Shown: positions 8,822 through 18,530, numbered from the stretch's first letter. The stretch: 64,000 nt of DNA from JBJFCE01 sp051888775 (GCA_051888775.1 JBJFCE010000050.1:62001-126000), one strand, 5' to 3'. Notes: generated by a model from the letters alone, not told the origin. Translations and numbers: made by a program.

Positions 8822-9946
8822 TTATCTTCTACACCATATACATTGTAGGATCCGTTTTCGGATACTTTCCACTGCTGTACATACAAGGAATACGCACACC
8901 ACCGTCACCAGCATATGCGGTAAAAACATAAAACTTCCTGCCTGCTTCTGTACACCGAACCACTTCGGCCACAGATAACGCAGATAAAGCTGCTCATGGA
9001 TCAGATAGACCGCCATCGTGCAGGATGCCGCATAACAAATACAGCCGGACAGCTTTTGTTTCTTAATATGCAGCCGTGTAAACATACCGAACAGACCGAT
9101 CGAAGCAGTCAGACACAGGATGTGATTGTAGGTATAGAAATAGTTGGTCAGTGCAAAATCCGCTAACATCCCTTTTGTCAGATACAGGTAACGCGCTCCA
9201 AATGCCAGACCGACAATCCCAAGCGCTGATAACAGATATAATAATACCGAGCTCCACAACCTCTCAAAGACTTTACAGCCGTAACGTCCAAAATATCCCC
9301 CGAGCAGATACAGGCACACAAACCAAAGAACATCATACCCTTTGTGATCGGTCGGAAGCTGCATCGGCAGTACTGATTTTGCCACCGAAAAGAAGATCAA
9401 TAAAGCGATCAGAATCCGCTGGAAATCCTTTTGTGATAATTTTTCCATTCCGGCATTTAAAAACGGCATGAACAGATACAGGATCAGATATGCAGTCAGA
9501 AACCAGTATTCCTCAGTCACGACCGGAAATACCACATTCATCCAGTCATAGATCGTCAGCTCCGATATCGCCACCGTTCCCTGCGCAGTCGTCAGATTTC
9601 CGGTCATGCCCAGTATCAGTGTGATTCCTACGGAATAAAAAATTGCCGTTCCCCATAACCGTACCACTTTAGACATACGAAAGCTTCCCGACCGCCCAAA
9701 ATATCCGCTGATCAGCACGTATACATTGACTGCCGGAAGGCACAATGCTTCCACAACCCACCCTGCTACTTCGGCCGCATTCATCTTTCCGCTGTCCGCA
9801 AGCGAAGTCAGAACATTTCCCTTTGACAGATAATGCAGGGAAAGGATCATGCACATAGCAAGAATCCGCAGAAGCTCATAGGACGCTTCTCTCGATGGCC
9901 CTTGTTCATTATGCAGTTGTCCGTTTTCCGCTTTCTGCTTCATCAT
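8822..9946 (-). CDS. Acyltransferase family 3 (OafA-like) membrane protein
   Basis: 374 residues with about ten membrane helices. The N-terminus has the family signature SYELLRILAMCMILSLHYLSKGN, with the conserved histidine in the first helix, followed by AVNVYVLISGYFG. Such proteins (PF01757) O-acetylate or otherwise O-acylate glycans at the membrane. The start overlaps the stop of the pseH-pseG fusion by four bases, so it is probably translated with the pseudaminic acid operon and may acylate the Pse-containing glycan; that link is inference. It is followed by a 168-base gap that holds the rffA promoter. Confidence 0.88.
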   Translation of the reverse strand: MMKQKAENGQLHNEQGPSREASYELLRILAMCMILSLHYLSKGNVLTSLADSGKMNAAEVAGWVVEALCLPAVNVYVLISGYFGRSGSFRMSKVVRLWGTAIFYSVGITLILGMTGNLTTAQGTVAISELTIYDWMNVVFPVVTEEYWFLTAYLILYLFMPFLNAGMEKLSQKDFQRILIALLIFFSVAKSVLPMQLPTDHKGYDVLWFVCLYLLGGYFGRYGCKVFERLWSSVLLYLLSALGIVGLAFGARYLYLTKGMLADFALTNYFYTYNHILCLTASIGLFGMFTRLHIKKQKLSGCICYAASCTMAVYLIHEQLYLRYLWPKWFGVQKQAGSFMFLPHMLVTVVCVFLVCTAVESIRKRILQCIWCRR

Positions 9947-11547
9947 ACCCGTTTTATCTCCGTTTGATACCGTACTAACAGTTCCAGCTCTTCTGCGATC
10001 CTTTCCGCACCATGTCCGTCGGAAAGCCGTTTCATCTGTTCGCTGATGCGCTGCCGTTCCTCAGGCTCGGCAAGCCGCCTTACTTCCTTGCATGCCGTCT
10101 GTGCCGCCTGCGCTGCCTGTGTCCTAAGATCGCCGAGTCTCACGCTTCCGACTTTTTTCGCAAATGCTTCCGCTCCCGGGTGTTGGTTATCCGCAAATTC
10201 ATACACAAGCGTCGGCACACCGACCGCACATAGCTCATACAGAGTACTGCCTGCTGCCGCAATCGCAAGATCACTTGCAGACATGACATCGGACAAATCG
10301 GTCAGATTCCGCATGATCCGCAGCCTGCCCTCCGATGCCTGCGCCAGTTTTTCCAAAGCTTCGACATCGTTATGATAAGCACCGCAGATCACCGTTACTT
10401 CCCAATCCGGATCTTCTTTTAACAAAGCGTCGGCAAATAAATATCCTGCATGATAGGGATCTCCCGCTCCCGTCGTAATCAGGATCTGCCGTAACTGCTT
10501 ACTTACCCGATATTCCTTCTTCCGAAATACAGGACGTACCGGCGCATATGCCGCACCGAGCAGATAGGTGATCCCGGGTTTCTTCCGCTTGGAATAATCC
10601 AGTTCCTCCGCATAGAGATTATAATTGATCAGACATGTGACCGGATATTCCTGCGTTCCGAGATCATCCAGCCACACCAGCCGATATCCCATGTCATGTA
10701 AATGCTGCATATATGCTGCAGTCAGAAAATAGCTGTCCGCTACCATAACCGCTCCCGGACAGACCACTTGTGCATAATCAGGCAGTTCTGTTTCCGGCTC
10801 TCTATAGTCCGTTCCGAACACATGCGCCAGATATCCGCGTTTCAGGATCATATGCTGCGCTTTTTCATCTGCAAGCAAAAATACCGGATACATTCCTATC
10901 TTCCGGCAGGCATCCGCGATAGTCAGACAGCGCATCACATGCCCGTTTCCGACAGACTCATTTGCATCCGCGCGAAAATAAATGCAGCGTGACCTGTCAA
11001 TTGTCTTCGTAAAACAAAATTCCTGTGAATCTTTGGCATCTTCCTGCCCAAACAAATTTCTTTGATCCTTAACATATCCCAAAGCCTCAAAGCAGCATGC
11101 AGATGCGATATTTTCTTTTTTTACCTCGCCTGCAAGGATACCGCAATCGGGAATTTCCAAAGCTGCATGATATTCCGCAAGCTGTAACAGTTTTTTTCCA
11201 TAGCCTAAGCCCCGCTTTCCCGGAGCTACGCTATAACTGATCCGATAGCAGGTCTTTGGTTCGACTGTCTTGTTTTTTTCTGTCATATCCGGTTGACCCG
11301 CATCATATCCCGCTGTTGTCTCTTCACAGCGTTCCAGCCGGATGACACCGACAGGCTCCCCGGCCGCTTCTAACAGATAGTGATGGCAGCCCGGATCGTG
11401 GATTTTTTTTTCAAACCATGCACAATGTTCTTCCCATTTGACCGGTTCCTGCGAAAAAGACTGCCTTCTGGTAACCGGATCATTGGTCCAGGCAAACAGC
11501 AATTCTTTATCCGATTCCGTTACGCTTCTTAATCTTTCCTGTCCCAT
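9943..11547 (-). CDS. pseG: Bifunctional PseH-like N-acetyltransferase / PseG UDP-sugar hydrolase
   Basis: 534 residues in two domains. Residues 1-175 form a GNAT with an acetyl-CoA motif (RGLGYGKKLLQ, about 112-122), as expected for PseH, which acetylates the 4-amino group of the UDP-altrosamine precursor. Residues 187-534 match PseG: FRADANESVGNGHVMRCLTIA near 190-210 holds the catalytic histidine region, and ITTGAGDP marks the GT-B-like C-terminal half. PseG removes UDP to give 6-deoxy-2,4-diNAc-altrose for PseI. The order acetyltransferase then hydrolase matches the two consecutive reactions. ATG 11547 has a GGAG site seven bases upstream; an alternative ATG at 11574 has a poorer site. 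Confidence 0.88.
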   Translation of the reverse strand: MGQERLRSVTESDKELLFAWTNDPVTRRQSFSQEPVKWEEHCAWFEKKIHDPGCHHYLLEAAGEPVGVIRLERCEETTAGYDAGQPDMTEKNKTVEPKTCYRISYSVAPGKRGLGYGKKLLQLAEYHAALEIPDCGILAGEVKKENIASACCFEALGYVKDQRNLFGQEDAKDSQEFCFTKTIDRSRCIYFRADANESVGNGHVMRCLTIADACRKIGMYPVFLLADEKAQHMILKRGYLAHVFGTDYREPETELPDYAQVVCPGAVMVADSYFLTAAYMQHLHDMGYRLVWLDDLGTQEYPVTCLINYNLYAEELDYSKRKKPGITYLLGAAYAPVRPVFRKKEYRVSKQLRQILITTGAGDPYHAGYLFADALLKEDPDWEVTVICGAYHNDVEALEKLAQASEGRLRIMRNLTDLSDVMSASDLAIAAAGSTLYELCAVGVPTLVYEFADNQHPGAEAFAKKVGSVRLGDLRTQAAQAAQTACKEVRRLAEPEERQRISEQMKRLSDGHGAERIAEELELLVRYQTEIKRV

Positions 11548-11624
11548 CGTAAGCTCCGTTTCTGTCTCCGCCATACCTATCCATGATCACGGATATTCTC
11601 TGTTCTCCGTCTTCCTTGTATCTG

Positions 11625-12695
11625 TTATTCCTTACGGATATCTTTCCAATCAAGCGGCGTTCCTCTTTTCAGATCATGTGCCGCACACTTTCCGAGTACT
11701 TCTTCATAATATTTCGGCTTTAATCCCGCAGACGGCCGGATGACTCTGATATTCTCCGCCGTAAAAGGCTCACCTGCTTTCATATCCTTTACAACAAAGA
11801 TACTTCTGCGGAATGCCAGATTGGTCATCTCCTGCTCCATCGGTCCGTAAAAGGCCTTTCCCATAGCCGCTTCCACATTCCGTACATCCTGTACCATGCT
11901 TTTGAATTCTTCCGGCGTCATCGAAAACGAAGCATCCGGATTTTCAATCTCCCTGCCCAGGCAGAAATGCTTTTCCAGAATACAGCCTCCGAGCGCAACA
12001 GCAGTCATCGCGCTCAAAGAACCCATGGAATGATCGGACAGTCCGACCGGAAGCCGGAAGCGTTCCCGTATATCCGCAATGGTCCTCAAATTCATCTGAG
12101 CCGGTTTTGCAGGATAAGCACTGGAACATTTCATCAATGCCAGTTTCCGGTTTCCCGTCTGATAGATTGCCTGTACCGCTTCCTCAATTTCCTCAAGCGT
12201 CGCCATGCCGGTGGACATGATGATCGGCTTGCCCTTGGATGCAATATATTTTAACAAAGGCAGATCCACCAGTTCAAAGGATGCTACCTTGTAAAACTCC
12301 ATGCCCATTTCTTCCAGAAAATCCACTGCCGTATTGTCAAACGGTGTCGAAAGGAAGTCAATGCCTGCCTTATCTGCCTCTTCTTTCAACAACGGCTGCC
12401 ATTCCCACGGCGTATATGCTTTTCCGTACAGGCCGTAAAGATTTTCTCCTGCCCATGTGCCGTCATCTATGCGGAAATATTCATTGTCACAATCAATCGT
12501 AATGGTATCGGGTGTATAGGTCTGAATCTTTAAGCAATCTGCACCGGCTTCCTTCGCCGCATGGATGATCTCCTTTGCACGCGTAAGACTCCCGGCATGA
12601 TTTGCGGACATCTCGGCAATGATATATGCAGGATGTCCTTCACCGATGATGCGGTTCTTGACTGTGATTGTCGAAGTTTTTTCGTTCTCTGTCAT
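11625..12695 (-). CDS. pseI: Pseudaminic acid synthase (NeuB family)
   Basis: 356 residues. The NeuB barrel domain (about 30-270) includes AYIIAEMSANHAGSL, CLKIQTYTPDTITID and LEKHFCLGREIENPDASFS; a SAF/antifreeze-like domain covers the C-terminal 60 residues. The enzyme condenses 6-deoxy-2,4-diacetamido-L-altrose with phosphoenolpyruvate to give pseudaminic acid. TYTPDTITID and GPDxxFS-type motifs fit PseI better than sialic or legionaminic synthases, and the neighbouring pseB and pseC support that. ATG 12695 has AGAGGAG upstream; the longer reading frame to 12785 is not conserved-looking and overlaps pseF. Confidence 0.92.
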   Translation of the reverse strand: MTENEKTSTITVKNRIIGEGHPAYIIAEMSANHAGSLTRAKEIIHAAKEAGADCLKIQTYTPDTITIDCDNEYFRIDDGTWAGENLYGLYGKAYTPWEWQPLLKEEADKAGIDFLSTPFDNTAVDFLEEMGMEFYKVASFELVDLPLLKYIASKGKPIIMSTGMATLEEIEEAVQAIYQTGNRKLALMKCSSAYPAKPAQMNLRTIADIRERFRLPVGLSDHSMGSLSAMTAVALGGCILEKHFCLGREIENPDASFSMTPEEFKSMVQDVRNVEAAMGKAFYGPMEQEMTNLAFRRSIFVVKDMKAGEPFTAENIRVIRPSAGLKPKYYEEVLGKCAAHDLKRGTPLDWKDIRKE

Positions 12696-12777
12696 ATTTT
12701 CTCCTCTATTGCGATGCCGCGTTCCGGTTTGCAGGATTCCCTGCGGATCACGGTTTTTGGCGGAATGTTCCCACGCC

Positions 12778-13473
12778 CTATTCACTGTCCGGGTGCAGAA
12801 TCCGGTATTTCATTTCTGCGATCTTCCAATCCTCTAAGGTGTCGATATCCTGTACGTTACTTTCATCCTGAATATAAGGTGCGGTATGCGGCATGATCAG
12901 TGTCTTTTCTTCCATAAAACGATCCGTGCGGATACAGTAAAACTGACCGCAGTCATGATAATACGGTTCCAAATCCTGAGAGCGCATCGGCATATATTCC
13001 GGCCATTTCGGCACCAGTCTGCCTTCCTTTAAGACCACACAGCGCTGCGGCGGAAAGGAAAACCGCACAACCGGAAGGACGCTGTCCGCCTGTTCCTTTT
13101 CCAAAATCTCCATTGCCTCATGAAGTGCCTCCGGCGTTAAGAAAGGTGCCGTCGGATATATAATGCAGGCTTCTCCAAAATGCTGACCGCGTGCTTCATA
13201 GGCAGCGAGTACTTCCGTTACCACATCCGCAGTTGTTGCATAGTCATTGGCAGTCTTTTCACTGCGTAAAAAAGGGACCTCCGCACCTGCTTCTCTTGCA
13301 ATGCGCACGATTTCCTCATCGTCCGTAGACACCATGACCGTATCGAATATACCGCTTTTTAATGCAGCCTCAATGGAGTAGCAGAGAATGGGCTTTCCTA
13401 AAAACGGCTTGATATTCTTATGCGGAATACGTTTGCTGCCGCCCCGCGCCGTGATAATCGCAATTCTTGTCAT
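12778..13473 (-). CDS. pseF: Pseudaminic acid cytidylyltransferase
   Basis: 231 residues. The N-terminal MTRIAIITARGGSKRIPHKN is the CMP-sugar synthetase signature with the nucleotide-binding RGGSKRIP loop; LPVVRFSFPPQRCV and a late DIDTLEDW region are typical of PseF. It activates pseudaminic acid with CTP to CMP-Pse, the donor for the final transferase. ATG 13473 has AGAGGAAAG upstream and starts at the family position; the ATG at 13491 would add six residues. An 82-base gap to pseI contains a small GC-rich hairpin (12731-12744). Confidence 0.92.
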   Translation of the reverse strand: MTRIAIITARGGSKRIPHKNIKPFLGKPILCYSIEAALKSGIFDTVMVSTDDEEIVRIAREAGAEVPFLRSEKTANDYATTADVVTEVLAAYEARGQHFGEACIIYPTAPFLTPEALHEAMEILEKEQADSVLPVVRFSFPPQRCVVLKEGRLVPKWPEYMPMRSQDLEPYYHDCGQFYCIRTDRFMEEKTLIMPHTAPYIQDESNVQDIDTLEDWKIAEMKYRILHPDSE

Positions 13474-13529
13474 ATGCTTTCCTCTTTTCAACCGGACTGT
13501 CCACTACTTATCAGACAATCAGGTATGTC

Positions 13530-14741
13530 CTATTTTCTGTAATAATCCACGATTTTTTTAACCGCATGGATAACATCATCCACATCTTGATCCGTCAATC
13601 CGTAATAAAGCGGCAGACTCAGGATCTCATCATACAGCTTCTCGGCATTCGGGCAAAGTCCGCGCCGGTAGCCCAAATGCTCATAATACGGATGATAATA
13701 GACCGGAATATAATGCACATTGCAATTGATATTCTCCGCTCCCATTGCCGCGAAAAAGCCGGCACGGTCAATATTGAGCTTTTCAGGGCAAATCCGCAGG
13801 ATATACAGATGTCTGGTCGTATCGGATTCCGGGATCTCCTGCTGTACAAACAACTCCGGAATCTTGGAAAATGCCTCATTATAACGCGCTACGATCTCTT
13901 TTCGTCTCTTTGAAAACATCGGCAGCTTGTCTAACTGACTGAGGATTAGTGCCGCCTGAATATCGGTCATACGATAGTTGGTACTCAGAGCGACCTGCTC
14001 ATAATACCACGGACCATCCGGCGTATGCTCCATAAACTCCGGTACACGGGTAATCCCATGAGCACGATAAAGCACAAGTTTATCATATAATTCTTTGGAA
14101 TTGGTAAGAACCGCACCGCCTTCCCCTCCGGTCACCGTCTTGACCGGATGAAAACTGAAGGTCGTCATGTCGGCAATGCTTCCGACTCCTTTTCCTTTAT
14201 ATAAAGTGCCGATGGAATGAGCCCCGTCTTCAATCAGATACACTTTCTTTCCTGTCTGTACACTCTGTTTTTCACAAAGCGCAAGCAGCGGATCCAGTTC
14301 TACAGCCTGTCCTGTATAATCAACCGCAACCACAGCTTTCGTGGCATCCGTCATATGCTCCTGAACGCTTGCGGGATCAATATTATATGTTTTGGGATTG
14401 ATATCGGCAAACACAGGCTTAGCCCCGCAGTATAAAGCACAGTTTGCAGACGCGGCAAACGTGATCGGTGTGGTAATGACCTCATCTCCGTCACCTACTC
14501 CCGCCGCTTTACAGGCAATATGAAGCGCCGCGGTTCCGTTACTGCATACAACCGCATAACGTGCTCCTGTCAGTTTACACAGTCGCTCCTCCAGCTCCGT
14601 GATCTTCGGTCCGCAGGTCAGATAATCGCTGCGAAGTACTGCCGCAACAGCAGCAACATCCGCATCATCCACATATTGATGTCCGTAATACAGCTTGGTC
14701 TCCCGGACAGGCGTTCCTCCGTTGATCGCTAACTCTTCCAT
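13530..14741 (-). CDS. pseC: UDP-4-amino-4,6-dideoxy-N-acetyl-L-altrosamine transaminase
   Basis: 403 residues. DegT-type PLP aminotransferase with the lysine at 201 in FSFHPVK and a downstream GGEGG loop. It converts the 4-keto product of PseB to the 4-amino sugar using glutamate. The N-terminal ELAINGGTPVRETKLYYGHQ and LYRAHGITR fit PseC. ATG 14741 has GAGGAGTGATAG upstream, and the extension to 14816 would run into the terminator-like hairpin, so it is rejected. It lies between pseB and pseF in pathway order. Confidence 0.92.
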   Translation of the reverse strand: MEELAINGGTPVRETKLYYGHQYVDDADVAAVAAVLRSDYLTCGPKITELEERLCKLTGARYAVVCSNGTAALHIACKAAGVGDGDEVITTPITFAASANCALYCGAKPVFADINPKTYNIDPASVQEHMTDATKAVVAVDYTGQAVELDPLLALCEKQSVQTGKKVYLIEDGAHSIGTLYKGKGVGSIADMTTFSFHPVKTVTGGEGGAVLTNSKELYDKLVLYRAHGITRVPEFMEHTPDGPWYYEQVALSTNYRMTDIQAALILSQLDKLPMFSKRRKEIVARYNEAFSKIPELFVQQEIPESDTTRHLYILRICPEKLNIDRAGFFAAMGAENINCNVHYIPVYYHPYYEHLGYRRGLCPNAEKLYDEILSLPLYYGLTDQDVDDVIHAVKKIVDYYRK

Positions 14742-14772
14742 GTCTATCACTCCTCTGATTTTGATATTTGAT

Positions 14773-14837
14773 AAAAGCCGCAGGGATATCCCGATAAGAA
14801 CACCGCTGCGGCTCATGTTATCCCGCTCACGGCGGGT
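14773..14837 (-). terminator. Terminator-like hairpins between pseB and pseC
   Basis: On the minus strand, just after pseB, come a short GC-rich hairpin (14822-14837) and then AGCCGCAG/CTGCGGCT arms (14776-14783 and 14806-14813) followed by TTTTATC. The loop holds a perfect ten-base GGGATATCCC palindrome. The arrangement resembles an intrinsic terminator inside an operon, which would reduce expression of pseC and later genes relative to pseB. Confidence 0.5.
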
Positions 14838-14849
14838 ATCCGGCTCATA

Positions 14850-15863
14850 TTATTTTTCTAATTCAACATTCTTTAAAAGTTCTTTGATCTGCTCCACACT
14901 CAGCCACTCGGTATTATTACCGGAGCTGTAGGAAAAGCCTTCCGGAACCTTCTTTCCTGTCGGTTCAAACATCTGACGTTCATTAAATCTGGTCTGCGGA
15001 TATACGATAAAATGCTTATCGTATTCATAGGTGGTAAAGGAGTCCTCCACCGTCACCATGATCTCATGCAGTTTTTCTCCCGGACGGATACCGACCTCCG
15101 GCATTTTGCAGCCCGGCAGCATCGCTTCCGCAAGATCCGTGATCTTGAAAGACGGAATCTTACTGATAAAGGTTTCACCGCCCTTTGCTTCCTCCAATGC
15201 CTTAATCACAAGTTCTACGCCCTGTGTCAGACTGATCCAGAAACGGGTCATGCGATAATCCGTGATCGGCAACTCAGTTCCGCCGTTTTGAATGATCTTA
15301 TGAAAAAACGGAATGACAGAACCGCGGCTTCCGGCCACATTTCCGTAACGCACGATGGAAAACGCCATATCTTTGCTTCCGGCATATGCATTTGCAGCGA
15401 TAAACAATTTGTCGGATACCAGCTTGGTGCCACCGTACAGATTGACGGGATTTACCGCCTTATCCGTAGAAAGTGCAACCACCTTGCTGACATTCGTATT
15501 CAGTGCCGCCTCGATAATATTCATGGCACCGTTGATATTTGTCTTGATCGCTTCATTCGGATTGTATTCACAAGCCGGTACCTGCTTGAGTGCCGCTGCA
15601 TGAATGACATAATCAACACCCTGAAAAGCTCTTTCCATACGTTCTTTATCACGCACATCTCCGATGAAGAAACGGATCTTTTCTTTGTATTCGCGGAATT
15701 CATTCTCCATCATCCACTGTTTGAATTCATCTCGGGAATAAATGATGATCTTCTTTGGATTGTAATGTGTCAGTACATATTTGGTAAAACATTTTCCGAA
15801 AGAACCGGTTCCTCCGGTAATCAGTATTGTCTTTCCGTCAATAATATTGGTATTGCCTGCCAT
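14850..15863 (-). CDS. pseB: UDP-N-acetylglucosamine 4,6-dehydratase (inverting)
   Basis: 337 residues, the length of soluble FlaA1/PseB proteins. The NAD-binding glycine motif GGTGSFG is at 17-23, and the catalytic set D134, K135, Y143 and K147 is visible in STDKAVNP and YGGTK. The enzyme dehydrates UDP-GlcNAc and inverts C5 to the L-arabino 4-keto sugar, the committing step of pseudaminic acid synthesis. It is the first gene of the pse run, which continues pseC, pseF, pseI and pseH-pseG. The start has an AGGAGG site. A TGA-TAAAAT extended -10 candidate lies upstream around 15940-15950. Confidence 0.94.
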   Translation of the reverse strand: MAGNTNIIDGKTILITGGTGSFGKCFTKYVLTHYNPKKIIIYSRDEFKQWMMENEFREYKEKIRFFIGDVRDKERMERAFQGVDYVIHAAALKQVPACEYNPNEAIKTNINGAMNIIEAALNTNVSKVVALSTDKAVNPVNLYGGTKLVSDKLFIAANAYAGSKDMAFSIVRYGNVAGSRGSVIPFFHKIIQNGGTELPITDYRMTRFWISLTQGVELVIKALEEAKGGETFISKIPSFKITDLAEAMLPGCKMPEVGIRPGEKLHEIMVTVEDSFTTYEYDKHFIVYPQTRFNERQMFEPTGKKVPEGFSYSSGNNTEWLSVEQIKELLKNVELEK

Positions 15864-15956
15864 CTCCAGCCTCCTATTCTTAGAAAATAACCTGTCAAAA
15901 GTATTTTCTCATCTTCTTTTCTTCATTCAATCAATGATATATTTTATCACAGCGTC

Positions 15957-16991
15957 TTATGAAACGCAAGTTTTCCCATAGCGTATCCTGCGGTATAGAC
16001 GAAGTGCCTTATCATAAATCGCATAAAGAAGCGGATGTGCCATGTGAAGATCGATCATTTTTCGCTGCTCATCATCATACATCCCCTGATAATATGGATT
16101 TTCCCGAAAATTCGGGAAGTAAGAAAGCATCCCGTTTCGTAATTCCTTCAAAAATGCGCTTTTAGGAAAACATATACCCGCCATATAGGTAAACAGGGTG
16201 TTCACGTAATAAAGCTGCGTAAAGCGCGCTTCCAGCTCCGGACGGTACTTTTCATAAAAACCCTGTTCCCTGCTCTGTGCGATCAGAAGCTCTGCCGTCT
16301 CCATACGATTGCGGCACCGTTCTTCGCTGATTCTGTGAACCGTGGAATTTTCATGCTGGTAATAATAATACAGCGGTTCGTCCACAAGTTCAAAATGGCG
16401 GAAGTGCAGCATCCACATTGGTCCTGCGGCATTATCCTCATAGAAAACCTTTTCCGGGAAACGCAGTTCGTATTGATCAATAATGCTTTTTTTGTAGATC
16501 TTGATCACCATACTGCCCGGCTTTAATATCAGCTTCCGGCAGCGTTCTTCATCCAACACGCCTGTCTGATCTGGTGTATTATTGATGATCAGTTTCCCCG
16601 GATTCATGGAATGCTCCTCAGTCAACTGATACTGGCAGCCGACCATATCCGCTCCGGTTTCTTCCGCTTTTTGTATCAGTTTGCGGTACATATCCGGATC
16701 GATCCAGTCATCGGAATCGATAAAGCCGACCCACTCTCCCCGCGCATGGGACAGTCCGATATTTCTGGCACCTCCCTGTCTGCGGTTCTCCGGTGAGCGG
16801 ATTGCTTTCACCCGGTCCGGATCATGTGCTTCATATTCTTTCAGAACGGAAAAGGATGCATCCGAAGATGCATCATCCACTGCAATGATCTCAAAATCTG
16901 TCAGATTCTGCGAAAGCAGTGAATCCATGCAAAACTTTAGTTTTCCGTCCCCTGCCATATTGTAGACAGGCACAATGATACTTAACTTCAT
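15957..16991 (-). CDS. Family 2 glycosyltransferase
   Basis: 344 residues. The GT-A domain opens with MKLSIIVPVYNMAGDGKLK and has AVDDASSDAS and the metal-binding GFIDSDDWIDPDMY near residue 90. The C-terminal 130 residues are a helical extension with no membrane segment, as in capsule and teichoic-acid-like GT2 proteins. It lies four bases after the GtrII-like gene and just before the pse genes. It adds a sugar in the cytoplasm during repeat-unit assembly; donor and acceptor are unknown. Confidence 0.88.
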   Translation of the reverse strand: MKLSIIVPVYNMAGDGKLKFCMDSLLSQNLTDFEIIAVDDASSDASFSVLKEYEAHDPDRVKAIRSPENRRQGGARNIGLSHARGEWVGFIDSDDWIDPDMYRKLIQKAEETGADMVGCQYQLTEEHSMNPGKLIINNTPDQTGVLDEERCRKLILKPGSMVIKIYKKSIIDQYELRFPEKVFYEDNAAGPMWMLHFRHFELVDEPLYYYYQHENSTVHRISEERCRNRMETAELLIAQSREQGFYEKYRPELEARFTQLYYVNTLFTYMAGICFPKSAFLKELRNGMLSYFPNFRENPYYQGMYDDEQRKMIDLHMAHPLLYAIYDKALRLYRRIRYGKTCVS

Positions 16992-16994
16992 TTT

Positions 16995-18512
16995 TTATTC
17001 CTCAGACAGCTTAATTACTATGACATCTTCTATCATCCGAACAGAATCTCCTGCCGGCCAACAGGGCATATCCGAATATACCTCAGAAGATATAATCTTA
17101 TCCCGCTCCTCACAATTTGCTCCATCCAGATTCATCCCAAGATCTACATTCAGGATTGTAATAATAAAGGCCTGATTTCGCATCAGATTGATATCATCCG
17201 TTCCGATAAGATACGGAATCCGGCTTTGAAGCCACTCCCGGTCATTGGTCTGAATCGTTCCTGTGACCAATATTCTGTTATCTGATATATCATAATCAAG
17301 TGATGTAATGCGTTCCTGCATCTGGACCGCCGTTGCATAAGTCTGCTCCCAGCATAGATTAAGATTATAATATGCAATATTATCAATCAAACCAAAATTC
17401 AAAATCACTGCGGCAATCAGCACCAGCACTGTTTCGGAAAACCAGCCACAGAGCCATGCATCCGCAAGCTTTACAAGCAGCAGATACAAAAGTACCAGGC
17501 AGTATAACATTAAAAAGCGATAAATAACATCCCGGGAAATAAAATCAAAGATATATGCCGCAGGAATAAATAACAGACTTGCAACAACCAAAAGCACCGT
17601 TTGAAGTTTTCTTTTGTATAATTTTGTTTTTACAATAATGATGCCATATGCCGCAAGCAATGCGATGATAAAAACCATATTGAAAAGTTCGTATGCCGTA
17701 AAATCGGAGTTTCCTCCAATGAACATCTCGATAAACGCGATTGTATCGCGAAACAGTGTACTGAATATCTGTGTTATACTGGGAACTGCAGTGTCATTAA
17801 TCCCCATATAATCTGCAAAGGAAACACTATAATACTTCATCATGATAAGCAAGCCGACATAGTACAACAGCATTCCCAGCACACCACTTCCCAAAGCTCT
17901 TCCTGCCTTTTTCAACAATTCCCGATTGCTGTACTTTTGCTCAAAAACATCCAGAATGAGACGAATTAAGATCAGATAAATTGTAAAAGACAGATATGCC
18001 TGATAAATCCCAACCGCAAGGGAAAGGCTGATTGCGCAACCTAAGATCCCATAAACGCCTCTCTTTTTATGCCAGAACCATGCTGCCATTGAACAAAGCA
18101 GCATAGCAAACAAATAGCCGTCAACCGTAAACATATATCCCATAGTATCTGCAAGAGCCGGATACGTTGCAAGCAACCCGCAACATAACAGAATCGGAAC
18201 CGGTCTTGTAAGTTCCAAAACGGCAATAATAAATACTGAAGCCCATGCCAGATAAAGGATTGCTAACAGCCCATTCACCCATGGCAGGCTAAAATAAGAG
18301 CTGATACCCGTTACCACGTTCAGAAACCACCTTCCAAGAGACAGAGGCCATAACAGCTGATCCCCATAAATATTATAGACATAGTCATGATTAGGCAGTT
18401 TATTGGTCAGCATATACATGTGTGTGAGAAGTCCGATACAAAATGTTGCAATAAATGCAAGTTTATATTGTTTATTCAGTTGATTCCATTTTTTTACAAG
18501 CTCATTCCCCAT
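16995..18512 (-). CDS. GtrII-like glucosyltransferase-type membrane protein
   Basis: 505 residues with about eleven membrane helices. The opening region, one helix followed by LPNHDYVYNIYGDQLLWPLSLGRW, is the hallmark of the GtrII-like family (PF14264), which moves a sugar from undecaprenyl phosphate to a glycan outside the membrane. The acidic first loop would hold the active site. GtrB-type partners occur at 3917, 30076 and 44711. The C-terminal 90 residues look extracytoplasmic. It lies directly downstream of the ABC transporter gene. Confidence 0.78.
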   Translation of the reverse strand: MGNELVKKWNQLNKQYKLAFIATFCIGLLTHMYMLTNKLPNHDYVYNIYGDQLLWPLSLGRWFLNVVTGISSYFSLPWVNGLLAILYLAWASVFIIAVLELTRPVPILLCCGLLATYPALADTMGYMFTVDGYLFAMLLCSMAAWFWHKKRGVYGILGCAISLSLAVGIYQAYLSFTIYLILIRLILDVFEQKYSNRELLKKAGRALGSGVLGMLLYYVGLLIMMKYYSVSFADYMGINDTAVPSITQIFSTLFRDTIAFIEMFIGGNSDFTAYELFNMVFIIALLAAYGIIIVKTKLYKRKLQTVLLVVASLLFIPAAYIFDFISRDVIYRFLMLYCLVLLYLLLVKLADAWLCGWFSETVLVLIAAVILNFGLIDNIAYYNLNLCWEQTYATAVQMQERITSLDYDISDNRILVTGTIQTNDREWLQSRIPYLIGTDDINLMRNQAFIITILNVDLGMNLDGANCEERDKIISSEVYSDMPCWPAGDSVRMIEDVIVIKLSEE

Positions 18513-18530
18513 AACAGGATCCTCTCTGCT

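Noticed and set aside
9943..12695. Legionaminic instead of pseudaminic acid pathway
   Set aside because: Soluble inverting PseB and PseC-type enzymes are present, and no GlmU-like PtmE or GDP-sugar LegF context is seen.
12731..12744. GCAGG/CCTGC hairpin between pseI and pseF as a terminator
   Set aside because: Short stem of five pairs and no T-run on the minus strand.
15012..15890. A 292-codon open frame on plus opposite pseB
   Set aside because: It is an antisense shadow of pseB, with no ribosome site or family features.
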